Origin: Microbacterium sp.
GTDB taxonomy: Bacteria; Actinomycetota; Actinomycetes; Actinomycetales; Microbacteriaceae
Length of the DNA: 64,000 nt
Assembly (NCBI GenBank): GCA_029239635.1
Contig: JARBUN010000001.1
Span: 1-64,000, forward strand
Reading direction: 5' to 3'
The number at the start of each line of letters is the position of its first letter. Within the stretch, counting starts at the first letter, position 1. The position numbers and the translations under genes are program-made. Below, in pieces: positions 33,131-42,380 of this stretch. A model generated the notes under the pieces. The model was given only the letters and a program-made list of their open reading frames with translations. It was not told the DNA's origin and made no database searches.

Positions 33131-33709
33131 TCACCTGCGCGGCGGCCCGCCCACGATGACGTCGACGAGGGTGTGCATGTCGTCGGCGTCGAAGTCCTCG
33201 CGGCTGAGGGCGCGCAGGATCACCGCTCCGAGGAGGGCTTCGGCGGCGGCTTCCAGTCGGGGTCCGGTGGTCCCGCCCAGGGCCTGTGACAGACGTTCCA
33301 TGAGGGGAGCCGCCAGGATCGCCGCGCGGAGGCGTCGACCGGTCTCCGCGCTGCCCGCGGCCGCGGCCACGAACGAGCGCAGCAGTCCCTCGCCGTCGGG
33401 GCTCGCGCGCAGGGTGAACAGGTCGGTGAGCCACGCGGCGAGATCGGCGCGCGCATCACCGGTGTCGGGGAGGTGGCGCCGACCGTCGAGGAGGTGCCCC
33501 TCCAGGATCGCCTCGGCGATGATGTCGCCCTTGCTCGACCACCACCGGTAGATCGTCTGCTTGCCGACGCCCGCGCGTCGCGCGACGCCCTCGATCGTGA
33601 GGTGGTCGTAGCCGCCCTCGGCGAAGAGCGCTGCTGTCGCCGCGAGGATCGCCCGTCGGGCGGCCTCGCTGCGGACGGGGCCACTGCGCGGAAGAGCCAT
33701 GACACTCAT
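33131..33709 (-). CDS. TetR/AcrR-family regulator
   Basis: A 192-residue repressor. The N-terminal HTH reads AILAATAALFAEGGYDHLTIEGVARRAGVGKQTIYRWW, followed by a C-terminal ligand-binding helical domain. ATG 33709 (MSVMALP) or 33700 could be the start. It is divergent from the MMPL exporter gene, with 105 bases between, which makes the exporter its likely target and an exported lipid or drug its likely ligand. Confidence 0.9.
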   Translation of the reverse strand: MSVMALPRSGPVRSEAARRAILAATAALFAEGGYDHLTIEGVARRAGVGKQTIYRWWSSKGDIIAEAILEGHLLDGRRHLPDTGDARADLAAWLTDLFTLRASPDGEGLLRSFVAAAAGSAETGRRLRAAILAAPLMERLSQALGGTTGPRLEAAAEALLGAVILRALSREDFDADDMHTLVDVIVGGPPRR

Positions 33710-33730
33710 TCTGGACGACCGGCACAGAAA

Positions 33731-33754
33731 AGACGAGACGGTCCGTGTTATCTT
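33731..33754. promoter_or_regulatory. TetR operator candidate overlapping the MMPL promoter
   Basis: AGACGAGACGG-T-CCGTGTTATCT (from 33731) is an imperfect palindrome with 8 of 11 symmetric pairs around a perfect ACGG-T-CCGT core. Its right arm runs into TATCTT (33749-33754), a probable -10 box for the exporter. Repression by blocking polymerase fits. Confidence 0.6.
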
Positions 33755-33814
33755 TGCGGCGACTGGTCGGAGCCGACGGTGCTCTCCCGTGCACCGCACG
33801 AGAGGAACCCCTTC

Positions 33815-36418
33815 ATGGCTGAACTGCTGCACCGTCTCGGGACTTTCGCGGCCCGCCGCGCATGGACGGTGATCGTCGCCTGGGCCGTCATCCTCGGCGT
33901 GGTCGTGGGCGGCTTCTCCCTGGGGTTCAAGGGGCTCAGCTCGAGCTTCGACATCCCGGGCACGGCATCCGGAGACGTCATCGAGAAGCTGCAGGACGAA
34001 CTGCCGGACTTCAGCGGAGCCTCCGGCTCGGTGGTGTTCCGCACCGCCGACGGCACGGCTCTCACCGATGCGCAGAAGAGCGAGATCAGTGCCCTCGTGT
34101 CGTCGGCGGGGGACCTCCCCGACGTCGCGCGGGTGACCGATCCGTTCTCCACCCAGCAACAGCTCGACGAGCAGAGGCAGCAGATCGTCGACGGCCGCCA
34201 GCAGCTCGCCGATGCCCGTGCGCAGGCGGAGTCGGGACGACAGCAGCTCGACGCGGGCAAGGCTCAGCTCGACGCGGGACAGCAGCAGCTCGATGCCGGA
34301 CGCGCGCAGATCGAGGCGGCGCCCCTGCCCTCCGCGCAGAAGCAGGCGCAGCTCAGCGCTCTCGACGCGCAGCAGGCCCAGCTGGATCAGCAGCGGACGG
34401 CCCTCGAGCAGCAGCAGACGCAGGTGACCGACGGGCTCGCGCAGATCTCGGCGCAGGAGACGCAGCTCGCCGACGGCGCGGAGCTGCTCTCGTTCGCGGA
34501 TGCCATCCGGCTGGTCTCCGCCGACGGTTCCACCGCGATCGTCAACGTCTCGTTCGACAAGCCGCGTCTCGAGCTGCCCGAGACCTCGAAGGAAGCGGTC
34601 GTCGAGCACTTCTCCGAGGCGGTGGCCGGCGTCGACGTCGCCTTCAACACCGAGATCTCGCAGGGGATCCCCGAGATCTTCGGCGTGGGCGAGGTCGTCG
34701 GGGTCGCGGTCGCCGGTGTGGTCCTGGTGGTCGTGCTCGGATCGCTCCTCGCCGCGTCGTTCCCGATCATCACCGCCATCGTGGGCGTGGCCATCGGCGC
34801 GATGGCCACCCTGTCGTTCTCGGGTGTGGTGCAGATGGCATCCGTGACACCGTTCCTCGGCGTGATGCTGGGGCTCGCGGTGGGGATCGACTACGCGCTG
34901 TTCATCCTCTACCGTCACCGTCGACAGCTCCTCCAGGGTGCCGACGTCGTCGAATCGATCGGGCTCGCGAACGGCACCGCGGGCAACGCGGTCGTCTTCG
35001 CCGGGGCGACGGTCATCGTCGCTCTTCTCGCGCTCAACATCACCGGCATCCCGTTCCTCGGTCTCATGGGGACGGCGGGTGGGGTGAGCGTGCTCGTCGC
35101 CGTCCTGATCGCGGTCTCGCTCACCCCGGCGCTGCTCGGGTTGGCGGGCACGCGCATCCTGAGCGGGAAGGCGCGCGCGAAGGCCGCGGCCGCGGTCGAC
35201 GCCGTCGAGCATCCGCGCCGCGCCGCGCGGACGGCGCCGGTCGACGCCGACGACCACCCGCGCCGCGCCGCGCGCAACGAGACGGCTGCGGTGGCGGTGA
35301 GCGGGCGCCCCGTACGCCCCCTGTCGACGCCGCGCGCGGTGGTGACCATGGTGGTGGCCATCGCGGCCCTGCTGGTGATCGCGATCCCCGCGCTGTCGAT
35401 GCGTCTCGGCCTGCCCGACGGCGGGTCGGAGGCCGAGGACTCCTCGGGCTACAAGGCCTTCACCTGGAGCGAGCAGGCTTTCGGCGCGGGGTCGAACGCG
35501 CCCCTCCTCGTCACCGCCGCCCTCCCGGACGGCACCGCGGAAGCCGACGTGCAGGGTCTGCAGCTCGAGATCGCGCGCGAGCTGTTCGCCCAGGACGACG
35601 TCGCCGCGGTCGCCCCCGTCGCCGTGTCCGACGACCGCACCCTCGCCGCGTTCCAGGTCATCCCGGACGAGGGCCCCAACGCCGTGTCGACGGAGCAGCT
35701 CGTCCGCGACCTGCGCACCCTGCCGCCGGTGAAGGGCGACATCGAGCTCGGGGTCGCGGGCGCGTCCGCCATCAACATCGACATCTCCGAGGGCCTGGCC
35801 GAGGTGCTGCCGATCTACCTGATCGTCGTGGTCGGGCTGTCGTTCCTCATCATGGTGGCCGTGTTCCGTTCGCTGCTGGTGCCGCTCATCGCCACGGGAG
35901 GCTTCGTGCTGTCGTTGTTCGCGACCTTCGGCGCCGTGACCGCGGTCTTCCAGTGGGGCTGGCTCGGCGACCTGTTCGGGGTGCACAATCCCGGCCCGAT
36001 CCTGAGCTTCCTGCCGGTGATCCTCGTCGGCATCCTGTTCGGTCTCGCCATGGACTACCAGCTGTTCCTCACCACGGGCATGCGCGAAGCGTGGGCGCAC
36101 GGAGCGAAGCCCCGCCTCGCGGTCGCGCTGGGCTTCCGCGCGGGCCGCACAGTGGTGACCGCGGCCGCGATCATCATGATCGCGGTCTTCTCGGGCTTCA
36201 TCACGTCCGAGGCCGTGATCATCAAGTCGTTCGGTCTGGGACTCGCCCTCGGCGTGCTGCTCGACGCCTTCCTCGTGCGCATGCTGCTCGTCCCGGCGAT
36301 CATGCACGTCGTCGGCGGGGCCGCCTGGTGGCTGCCGCGGTGGCTGGATCGTCTCATCCCCCACGTCGATGTGGAGGGCTCCGCGCTCGAGCGCCGCCAC
36401 CCCGCCCACCACGGCTGA
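33815..36418 (+). CDS. MMPL-family exporter
   Basis: An 867-residue RND-type transporter with two MMPL halves. Each has an extracytoplasmic domain and a block of about five helices (~285-435 and ~665-855); motif GVMLGLAVGIDYALFILYRH is in the first and GILFGLAMDYQLFLTTGMREA in the second, each with the family's proton-relay Asp and Tyr region. The first loop has an unusual Gln/Asp-rich coiled stretch of short repeats (QQLDAGKAQLDAGQQQLDAG). The cytoplasmic loop repeats HPRRAAR. Ribosome site AGAGGAA. It probably exports a lipid, siderophore or drug under TetR control. Confidence 0.93.
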   Translation: MAELLHRLGTFAARRAWTVIVAWAVILGVVVGGFSLGFKGLSSSFDIPGTASGDVIEKLQDELPDFSGASGSVVFRTADGTALTDAQKSEISALVSSAGDLPDVARVTDPFSTQQQLDEQRQQIVDGRQQLADARAQAESGRQQLDAGKAQLDAGQQQLDAGRAQIEAAPLPSAQKQAQLSALDAQQAQLDQQRTALEQQQTQVTDGLAQISAQETQLADGAELLSFADAIRLVSADGSTAIVNVSFDKPRLELPETSKEAVVEHFSEAVAGVDVAFNTEISQGIPEIFGVGEVVGVAVAGVVLVVVLGSLLAASFPIITAIVGVAIGAMATLSFSGVVQMASVTPFLGVMLGLAVGIDYALFILYRHRRQLLQGADVVESIGLANGTAGNAVVFAGATVIVALLALNITGIPFLGLMGTAGGVSVLVAVLIAVSLTPALLGLAGTRILSGKARAKAAAAVDAVEHPRRAARTAPVDADDHPRRAARNETAAVAVSGRPVRPLSTPRAVVTMVVAIAALLVIAIPALSMRLGLPDGGSEAEDSSGYKAFTWSEQAFGAGSNAPLLVTAALPDGTAEADVQGLQLEIARELFAQDDVAAVAPVAVSDDRTLAAFQVIPDEGPNAVSTEQLVRDLRTLPPVKGDIELGVAGASAINIDISEGLAEVLPIYLIVVVGLSFLIMVAVFRSLLVPLIATGGFVLSLFATFGAVTAVFQWGWLGDLFGVHNPGPILSFLPVILVGILFGLAMDYQLFLTTGMREAWAHGAKPRLAVALGFRAGRTVVTAAAIIMIAVFSGFITSEAVIIKSFGLGLALGVLLDAFLVRMLLVPAIMHVVGGAAWWLPRWLDRLIPHVDVEGSALERRHPAHHG

Positions 36419-36507
36419 GCACGACGGGTCGGCTGACGCAATCCCCCGGGGGACCGGGGCGATGGGCGTGAGGATGCCGGTGACCACCGAATCCGAGGAG
36501 GACGACC

Positions 36508-36666
36508 ATGACCGATCGCGAAGAGACCCAGGACGCCCCCGTCATGGACGGCGCCACGGAGGCGGCGCCGGAGGAGAAGAAGGCCGGCGCCCAGGAGCAG
36601 CGGTCCGCCGATGCCGCCGTCGAGGACGACCTGCGCAGCATCCGCGCGTACGGCGAAGACCGCTGA
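36508..36666 (+). CDS. Small acidic protein of unknown function
   Basis: A 52-residue highly charged protein, MTDREETQDAPVMDGATEAA..., rich in Glu, Asp and Ala and ending DDLRSIRAYGEDR. GAGGAGG at 36495-36501 lies 6 bases before the ATG, which strongly supports translation. No membrane segment or known domain. It starts 89 bases after the MMPL stop and may share its transcript. Similar short acidic proteins occur in related genomes but I know no function. Confidence 0.65.
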   Translation: MTDREETQDAPVMDGATEAAPEEKKAGAQEQRSADAAVEDDLRSIRAYGEDR

Positions 36667-36682
36667 CGAGAACCGGGGAGAG

Positions 36683-36740
36683 GCGACGACCCCCGTCCGG
36701 AGCCAGGTGGGGGAGAGGCTCGACGGACGAGGGTCGTCGC
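36683..36740. terminator. Long hairpin between convergent genes
   Basis: A 17-bp stem with one mismatch (36683-36699 with 36724-36740) and a 24-base loop separates the small acidic gene from the convergent GT4 gene. It can act on both strands. Confidence 0.65.
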
Positions 36741-36829
36741 ACGCGCCGCTGAGGGGCGTCATCCGCGCCGGCAATGCCGGGGCTGGGTGAGAAGCACGCT
36801 ACGCCGATCCCGGGCGGATCGGCCCGGAT

Positions 36830-38272
36830 TCAGCGAACTCGAAGGCGCCGCCGCAAGACCTCACGGAATCTCCAGGTGCGTCGCCGCAGACCCTGTCGGC
36901 GTGCGGCGCGGACGAGCGTGCGCCCCCACTGCTCGAGGATCGCTCGCTCGTCGTACAGCCGGGCGCGTGCGACCGCCGCGTGCCGCATGCGGGACAGCGC
37001 AGCCGCGTCCAGCTCCATGGCCCGTGCGAGGGTGTCGGCCAGCGCCCTCACGTCCCCGGCCGGCACGAGCCAGCCGGTGCGCCCGTCGTCGATGAGCTCC
37101 CGCGGTCCGTAGGGCACGTCGTAGGCGACGGGGAGACAACCGGATGCCATCGCCTCCGCCACGACCATCGAGAACGCCTCGGACCGACTCGTCATGAGCA
37201 GCACCGAGGCGCTCGCCAGAGATCTCGTGGCGGCGGGGTCGAACCCGCGGAAGCGGATGGACGGGTCGCCCTCGGCGCGGGCCTCGAGGGCTGCGCGGCT
37301 CGGGCCGTCTCCGTACACGTCCAGCGTGAGTTCCGGGTGGTCGGGGCGGGTCAGACGCACCGCGTCCACGGCATCCTCGACGCGCTTGATGCCCGCCAGG
37401 CGGGAGAGCACGACGGCCCCGCGTCGCGGCGACGAGACGTCGATGTCCGGCGGGATCGTGACCGGGTGAGCCACGGCGGCCAGCAGGGGGAGGGGGCCGG
37501 CGTGGCGACGCGCGTCGCGCGCTTGCCGATCGGTGCAGAACACCACCGCGTCGAAAGCGCCGAGCCGCGCGAACACCTCGGCGCGGGACGCCCGGATCTC
37601 GGTCCCGTCGTCGGTCAGATGCGAGCCGTGGACCACGTGCACCACCACGACGTGGGGGCGCCGGTAGTCCGCCGCGAAGCGCGCCATCGCCTTGCTGTCG
37701 ACGAGAAGGAACGACCGCTCGCCACCGGTGAGACGGTCCAGCCACGCGCGGTAGAGCTCGCGTACCCCGTTCCACGCCGCTGTCGGCGACCCCACGTCGT
37801 CGCACGTGATCACCACGCGGCGCACCTTGCCCGACGCGCGCGGGACATCGCGTCGATCGCTCGCCGCGAGCGTGCCGTCGGCGCGCAGGTGGTCGATCTG
37901 AAGGACCGTGCCGGTTTCGTCGGTCCGGATGCGACGTCGGAGGACGCCGGCCGCCCGCTCCTCCGCGGCGGATGACGGCAGGGGAGCGAACCCGTCGACT
38001 GCCCGCACGCGCCGACCGTCGAGGTCGTTGTCCCGCACCCAATCCCAGAGGTTCGTGAGCCGGACACCGTCGGACAGCGCGTCGCGCCGGGCGAGCTCGT
38101 CCGCGAGGTCGGCGGAATCCTCGCGATCGTTGCACGTCAGCACGTGGACCGGGACGCCTCCTCGCCGATCGAACATGCGGGACCGTTGCAGCATCGCGGC
38201 GGTCAGCCCGCCGAAGTCGTGCGGGATCCCCCACGTGAGGGCGAACTGGCGGCCGGTCGGAAGAACGGTCAT
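36830..38272 (-). CDS. Family 4 glycosyltransferase, TagE-like
   Basis: A 480-residue cytoplasmic GT-B enzyme. The N-terminal half starts TWGIPHDFGGLTAAMLQRSRMF. The C-terminal donor domain has RLAGIKRVEDAVDAVRL, the EX7E-like SRSEAFSMVVAEAMASGCLP and YGPRELIDDGRTGWLV. The pattern resembles teichoic-acid alpha-glucosyltransferases (TagE/GtfA types), so a cell-wall glycopolymer acceptor is likely. The C terminus is strongly basic (RRQGLRRRTWRFREVLRRRLRVR region), suggesting peripheral membrane binding. No clear ribosome site before the ATG. Confidence 0.85.
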   Translation of the reverse strand: MTVLPTGRQFALTWGIPHDFGGLTAAMLQRSRMFDRRGGVPVHVLTCNDREDSADLADELARRDALSDGVRLTNLWDWVRDNDLDGRRVRAVDGFAPLPSSAAEERAAGVLRRRIRTDETGTVLQIDHLRADGTLAASDRRDVPRASGKVRRVVITCDDVGSPTAAWNGVRELYRAWLDRLTGGERSFLLVDSKAMARFAADYRRPHVVVVHVVHGSHLTDDGTEIRASRAEVFARLGAFDAVVFCTDRQARDARRHAGPLPLLAAVAHPVTIPPDIDVSSPRRGAVVLSRLAGIKRVEDAVDAVRLTRPDHPELTLDVYGDGPSRAALEARAEGDPSIRFRGFDPAATRSLASASVLLMTSRSEAFSMVVAEAMASGCLPVAYDVPYGPRELIDDGRTGWLVPAGDVRALADTLARAMELDAAALSRMRHAAVARARLYDERAILEQWGRTLVRAARRQGLRRRTWRFREVLRRRLRVR

Positions 38273-38421
38273 GCGGCGAGGGCATGGATGTCGGGGGTCT
38301 CCATTCCCGCGACTCTACGTGTCCGAGCACGGCTTCGCGTGGCCCTCGCGCCCGCCGGGCACCTCTCCGACGGCCGCGCAACCCGCGCGCGGCGCCGGAG
38401 AACGTGATGGAGGATGGACGC

Positions 38422-39111
38422 ATGTCGACGGCCCCGGAGCATCTCGCCGCCCTCGTGCGGAACGGTGTGTGGTGGGCGCGGGACTACCTCTACGCCGCCG
38501 TCGCGCAGGTGCGCGGCATGGGGCGGCGAGACCGGGCGGAGGAGCTCGCAGACGGCGACGGCGTGCCGATCCTCCTGCTCCCCGGCATCTACGAGACGTG
38601 GAGATTCCTCGAACCTCTGGCACGCGCCCTCCACGACCGTGGTCACCCCGTCCACGTCGTCACCGAGCTCGGCGGCAACCGCCGACCCATCGCGGAGTCC
38701 GCCGCCCGCGTCGCGCGACTGCTGGTCGCCCGCGATCTCGATGACGTCGTCGTCGTCGCGCACAGCAAGGGCGGACTCATCGGCAAACACCTCATGGCGT
38801 TCGACCCGGCGGGTGATCGCGTGCGGGCGATGGTCGCCGTGGCGACGCCGTTCGGCGGGTCGCGTTACAGCCGCCTGATGCCCACCCCGTCGCTCCGCGC
38901 CTTCCGTTCCGGGGACGCGACGATGCGTGCGCTCGCCGCGGCGGCGACCGTGAACACCCGCATCACCTCGGTGTACGGAGCCTTCGATCCGCACATCCCC
39001 GAGGGGAGCGAGCTGGCCGGCGCGACGAACGTCCGTCTGGTGACCGGAGGACATTTCCGCGTGCTCGCCGACCCGCGCGTGATCGCCGAGGTCATCCGCG
39101 TCGCGGAGTGA
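38422..39111 (+). CDS. Alpha/beta hydrolase, lipase-like
   Basis: A 229-residue alpha/beta hydrolase. It has the oxyanion segment LLLPGIYETWRF, the nucleophile elbow AHSKGG (Ser, residue ~116), an Asp in YGAFDPHIP and a His in TGGHFRVL. There is no signal peptide. I chose ATG 38422 because GGAGGA at 38409-38414 lies 7 bases upstream; an upstream in-frame ATG has no such site. Esterase or lipase activity is likely, substrate unknown. Confidence 0.88.
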   Translation: MSTAPEHLAALVRNGVWWARDYLYAAVAQVRGMGRRDRAEELADGDGVPILLLPGIYETWRFLEPLARALHDRGHPVHVVTELGGNRRPIAESAARVARLLVARDLDDVVVVAHSKGGLIGKHLMAFDPAGDRVRAMVAVATPFGGSRYSRLMPTPSLRAFRSGDATMRALAAAATVNTRITSVYGAFDPHIPEGSELAGATNVRLVTGGHFRVLADPRVIAEVIRVAE

Positions 39112-39113
39112 GG

Positions 39114-40964
39114 TCACCGGCCGCCGACGCTGCCCCCGCCCATCCCGCCTCCGGAGAAGCCACCCCCGAAGGATCCGCCCGAGAAGCTGCCGGAGCCGCT
39201 GCTCGTCGTGTCGGGGGCGCTCGCCGACTGCAGAGAGGTGAAGGTCGACGAGAAGGCCGCGGTCGAGAAGCCGTTCGCTCCGGCATACCAGTGCAGGTCA
39301 TCGCCGGTCTCACGCACGCGGGTGTCGAGCGCTTCCGCCCATTCCTTCTCCACACCCCAGACGACGGCCCACGGCAGGAGACGCTCGTAGAGGTGAAGTA
39401 CCTGGGTCGGATCGCCCGCGTCGACCGGTCGCCGCTCCGCACCCTCCGGGCTCTGCAGGATGCGCAGTCGGTCGGCTTCGGCGAGCGCCAGGTAGTCGCG
39501 CAAACCTTTGAGGTGATCGCGTGCTGCGGCACCGGCATCCGTCACCCGATCCCGATACCGCAAGAACACGAAGCTCAGGATGCCGGTGACCACCGTCGCG
39601 GGAACCGCACCGACCTGCCACCAGGTCGGGTATGTCCCCGCGGCGGCGACGATGAGCGTCGCGATCGCGACGGCGAAAGCCCCGATCGCGAGGCAGACGG
39701 CGAGGACGGAGCGGCCGTGCCGGGGTCGCTCCGTCCAGCCGCGCCGCCGGAGCTCGGCGGCGGCCGCCTTCGGCAGCGCCTGCAGAGCGGTCGCGGCGTC
39801 CTGATTGTGAGGGCCGAGCGATGCACGGGCTCCCGGTTCGGCATCGGCTCCGAAGACGGCGGCCAGCACGCCGCGGCGCAGAGGTGTGGCGTCGTCCGCG
39901 CGGACCAGCTCCAGGGTGAGCCTCTTGGCATCCGCGGGGTCGTCGATGATGCGGAGGTGACCGGCGATCGCGGTGTCGAGAACGGCGGCGGGTACCCCTG
40001 CTCGGCCTCGCTGCACGAGCTCGGCCCCCTCGAGGACATCGACATCGTCGGGCGGACCGTACTCGGGGACGATCACCCCGCGCCCTTCCGCATCCCGTCC
40101 TTTCCGGCGGGCGACCACAGCCGCTCCCACGCCGGCGAGGCCCAGGCCGACGGCGCCCAGCGAGACGCCGGCGAGCGCCGGGGCGTTGTCCACCGAGAAC
40201 TGCTCGAGAGGGGTGCGGAAGACCTCGCCGGGGACGAATGTCCCTCGCGCGAAGCCGACGGCGATGGTCATGTTCTCGCCCGCGTCGAGATTCGTGGCGC
40301 GGGCGGACCACGTGAGGGGAGCACCCGGTCCGCCCGAACGAGAGATGTCGCACGGGGTGTCGGAGCCGAAACGGCCCTGATAGCACGACGCGGCACCTTC
40401 GAGCGCGGCATCGCCCAGGTCGGCGTCGACCCGGAGTCGGGCGCTGACCTCTCCGAAGGGTTGTTCTCCGCCGGTGCCGTTGATGTCGCGGTAGAACTCG
40501 TCGGCATCGGTGTCGACGAACGAGCGGATCGTTTCGCGCTGCGTGTAGGTGATGACGTAGGTCTGCACGCCGCGGACGTAGGTGTCGTCCCCGGTCAGGA
40601 CGCGCACCTCACGTCGGCTCTCCTCCACCTCGTACGGCACGGGCGAACCGGCTCCGTCCGTGACCGACACGATCTCGGTGTGCAGCGCGATGTCGTTGTA
40701 GTCGTCGGGGATGACGCGCACGATCCCCTTGTTCTGATCCTCGTCCGGGAAGCGCGCGACGATCGTCTCCGTGACGGTCAAGGCGGCGTGCCCGTCCGGC
40801 GTCCGCGTCAGGAGCATGTCGGCATCGAAGGAGTCGAAGGTGAAGTCGCTCACATCCGCGCGGGCGAGCGGTGCTCCCGCGAAGACCAGCATCACCAGCG
40901 CGAGGACGAACACGGCGGAGAGCGCGGCCCGACGGGGCCGGATGGTCGAGGCGGCGGCATCCAT
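39114..40964 (-). CDS. DUF2207 membrane protein with Gly-rich tail
   Basis: A 616-residue predicted membrane protein. A signal peptide (~1-35) precedes an extracytoplasmic beta domain (DFTFDSFDADMLLTRTPDG ... VITYTQRE), then helices near residues ~245-270 and ~420-470. The DUF2207 cytoplasmic part includes EYGPPDDVDVLEGAELV and AAVLDTAIAGHLRI. The tail is a Ser/Gly repeat (GGSFGGGFSGGGMGGG). Family function is unknown. It ends 3 bases from the convergent hydrolase and lies downstream of the transglutaminase gene on the same strand. Confidence 0.85.
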   Translation of the reverse strand: MDAAASTIRPRRAALSAVFVLALVMLVFAGAPLARADVSDFTFDSFDADMLLTRTPDGHAALTVTETIVARFPDEDQNKGIVRVIPDDYNDIALHTEIVSVTDGAGSPVPYEVEESRREVRVLTGDDTYVRGVQTYVITYTQRETIRSFVDTDADEFYRDINGTGGEQPFGEVSARLRVDADLGDAALEGAASCYQGRFGSDTPCDISRSGGPGAPLTWSARATNLDAGENMTIAVGFARGTFVPGEVFRTPLEQFSVDNAPALAGVSLGAVGLGLAGVGAAVVARRKGRDAEGRGVIVPEYGPPDDVDVLEGAELVQRGRAGVPAAVLDTAIAGHLRIIDDPADAKRLTLELVRADDATPLRRGVLAAVFGADAEPGARASLGPHNQDAATALQALPKAAAAELRRRGWTERPRHGRSVLAVCLAIGAFAVAIATLIVAAAGTYPTWWQVGAVPATVVTGILSFVFLRYRDRVTDAGAAARDHLKGLRDYLALAEADRLRILQSPEGAERRPVDAGDPTQVLHLYERLLPWAVVWGVEKEWAEALDTRVRETGDDLHWYAGANGFSTAAFSSTFTSLQSASAPDTTSSGSGSFSGGSFGGGFSGGGMGGGSVGGR

Positions 40965-41015
40965 CCCTCGACGGTAGCGAGCTTCGGTCGCGGACGACTC
41001 CACCTCGAGGGGGAG

Positions 41016-41810
41016 TCAGGGCAGGACGACGCTCTCGGCTGGATCGTCGCCCGCGAGGTCGGTGCCGGCGACGGCCATCACCTCGATGTCCTCGAGGATC
41101 GCCGTGCCGGAGAGGGTCGTGAGAAATGCGGTGTCCGCGGCGTCCCGGCCGGTGGCGATCCGCACGTACTCGGCGCGGGGCGCGAGCCGCGTGGCATCCA
41201 CGACCTCCCAGCGTCCGTCGACGAACGCCTCGACGACCGCGTGGAAGTCCATGGGACGAAGTCCCGGCGCGTAGACGGACGCGAGGCGCGCGGGCACTCC
41301 GACGGCGCGCAAGAGACCCGCCGTGAGGTGCGCGTAGTCGCGGCAGACTCCTTGACGCAGCAGGAGCGTGTGGATGGCTGTATCGGTCGGTTCGCTCGAA
41401 CCGGGTGTGTAGGACAGGTGGGTGAAGACCCACTCGGGAATCCTCCGCACGTTCTCCGCGGGCGTGGCGCCGCCGAACCACGCCAGGGCCGTGGCGGCGA
41501 GCTCGTCCGAGGGCACGAACCGGCTCGGGCGCAGATACCTCAGCGGGTCGACGACACCGGATGCCACGGCCTCCGCCGGGCGATCGGCCTCGGCGCGATA
41601 CGTCATCACGACGTCTCCCACGGGCAACGTCGCGCGATGCAGCCGCGTGCCGTGGTCGTCGAGGATCTCCTGCACCGCGACGGGGCGGCCGTCCGCCGTC
41701 AGGGACAGATGCTCGGTTCGCGCCCAGCCACGGGTGACGGCGATCGAGAAGATCGCGTCGGCGTCGCTCTCGACGCGGAGGTCGAGGCGGGCCGAGACGT
41801 GCGTGGTCAC
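41016..41810 (-). CDS. Transglutaminase-like cysteine protease-fold protein
   Basis: A 264-residue protein with a C-terminal transglutaminase core. The triad is seen as Cys in RQGVCRDYAH, His in DFHAVVEAFVDG and Asp in VVDATRLAP. The N-terminal ~90 residues are a beta domain. No signal peptide. Members of this type act as proteases or amidases more often than as cross-linkers. GTG at 41810 overlaps the MarR stop (GTGA), so the two genes are coupled. Confidence 0.88.
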   Translation of the reverse strand: MTTHVSARLDLRVESDADAIFSIAVTRGWARTEHLSLTADGRPVAVQEILDDHGTRLHRATLPVGDVVMTYRAEADRPAEAVASGVVDPLRYLRPSRFVPSDELAATALAWFGGATPAENVRRIPEWVFTHLSYTPGSSEPTDTAIHTLLLRQGVCRDYAHLTAGLLRAVGVPARLASVYAPGLRPMDFHAVVEAFVDGRWEVVDATRLAPRAEYVRIATGRDAADTAFLTTLSGTAILEDIEVMAVAGTDLAGDDPAESVVLP

Positions 41811-42352
41811 GCCGCCACGTCCGGGGTCCCCGACGCAGACGACGTCGCAATGACGTCCGCGTCCACACCGTCGACCGCGGTGCGCATGCGCTCGAGGAAC
41901 TGCGTGACGGCCGTCGCCTCGGCCTCCGTCATCCCGCGGGTCGCGAGCATCATCTGCGCGTGCATCGATCCGAGGGTCTGGCGCATGTCGTCCTCCGTGT
42001 GGGACGTGATGACGATGAGGACCTTCCGCCGGTCACTCGGGTGGGGCCGGCGTTCGAGGTGGCCCGATTTCTCGAGGCGGTCGAGCAGGGCGGTCATCGA
42101 GGCGGTTGAGATGCCGAGGTGGCGAGCGAGATCGATCGGGGTGACGTCGAGGCTCCGTCGGCCGTGCCTGGTCAGGAAGCGCAGGACCAGCATCTCGTTC
42201 TCGCCCATGGCCATGGACGCCTGTGTGCGCCGCCGCATGGACATCTCGGCGGCCCGATAGGCGCGGAGCGCCTCCATCACTCGCGACCCGCGCTCATCGT
42301 CAGCGCTGTCGCTATACCAGTAGGACGGGGGACCCGCGCTGATCTCGGTCAT
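41807..42352 (-). CDS. MarR-family transcriptional regulator (second)
   Basis: A 181-residue winged-helix regulator: MGENEMLVLRFLTRHGRRSLDVTPIDLARHLGISTASMTALLDRLEKSGHL, wing HPSDRRKVLIVI. It is coupled to the downstream transglutaminase gene and divergent from the DUF7882-like gene at 42449, the same arrangement as the MarR/DUF7882-like pair at 21214-22182. The two MarR proteins differ clearly in sequence outside the HTH. Likely target: the shared 96-base promoter region. Confidence 0.88.
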   Translation of the reverse strand: MTEISAGPPSYWYSDSADDERGSRVMEALRAYRAAEMSMRRRTQASMAMGENEMLVLRFLTRHGRRSLDVTPIDLARHLGISTASMTALLDRLEKSGHLERRPHPSDRRKVLIVITSHTEDDMRQTLGSMHAQMMLATRGMTEAEATAVTQFLERMRTAVDGVDADVIATSSASGTPDVAA

Positions 42353-42380
42353 GGGAGTCCCTTCGGAAAATGTTCCTTAT

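Noticed and set aside
33710-36487. Upstream extension of the TetR frame
   Set aside because: The frame continues open far beyond the HTH start but only as an antisense shadow of the MMPL gene. The true start is near 33709.
39108-42260. Forward open frame of about 1050 codons
   Set aside because: It runs antisense through DUF2207, transglutaminase and MarR genes, all of which have recognisable motifs on the reverse strand.
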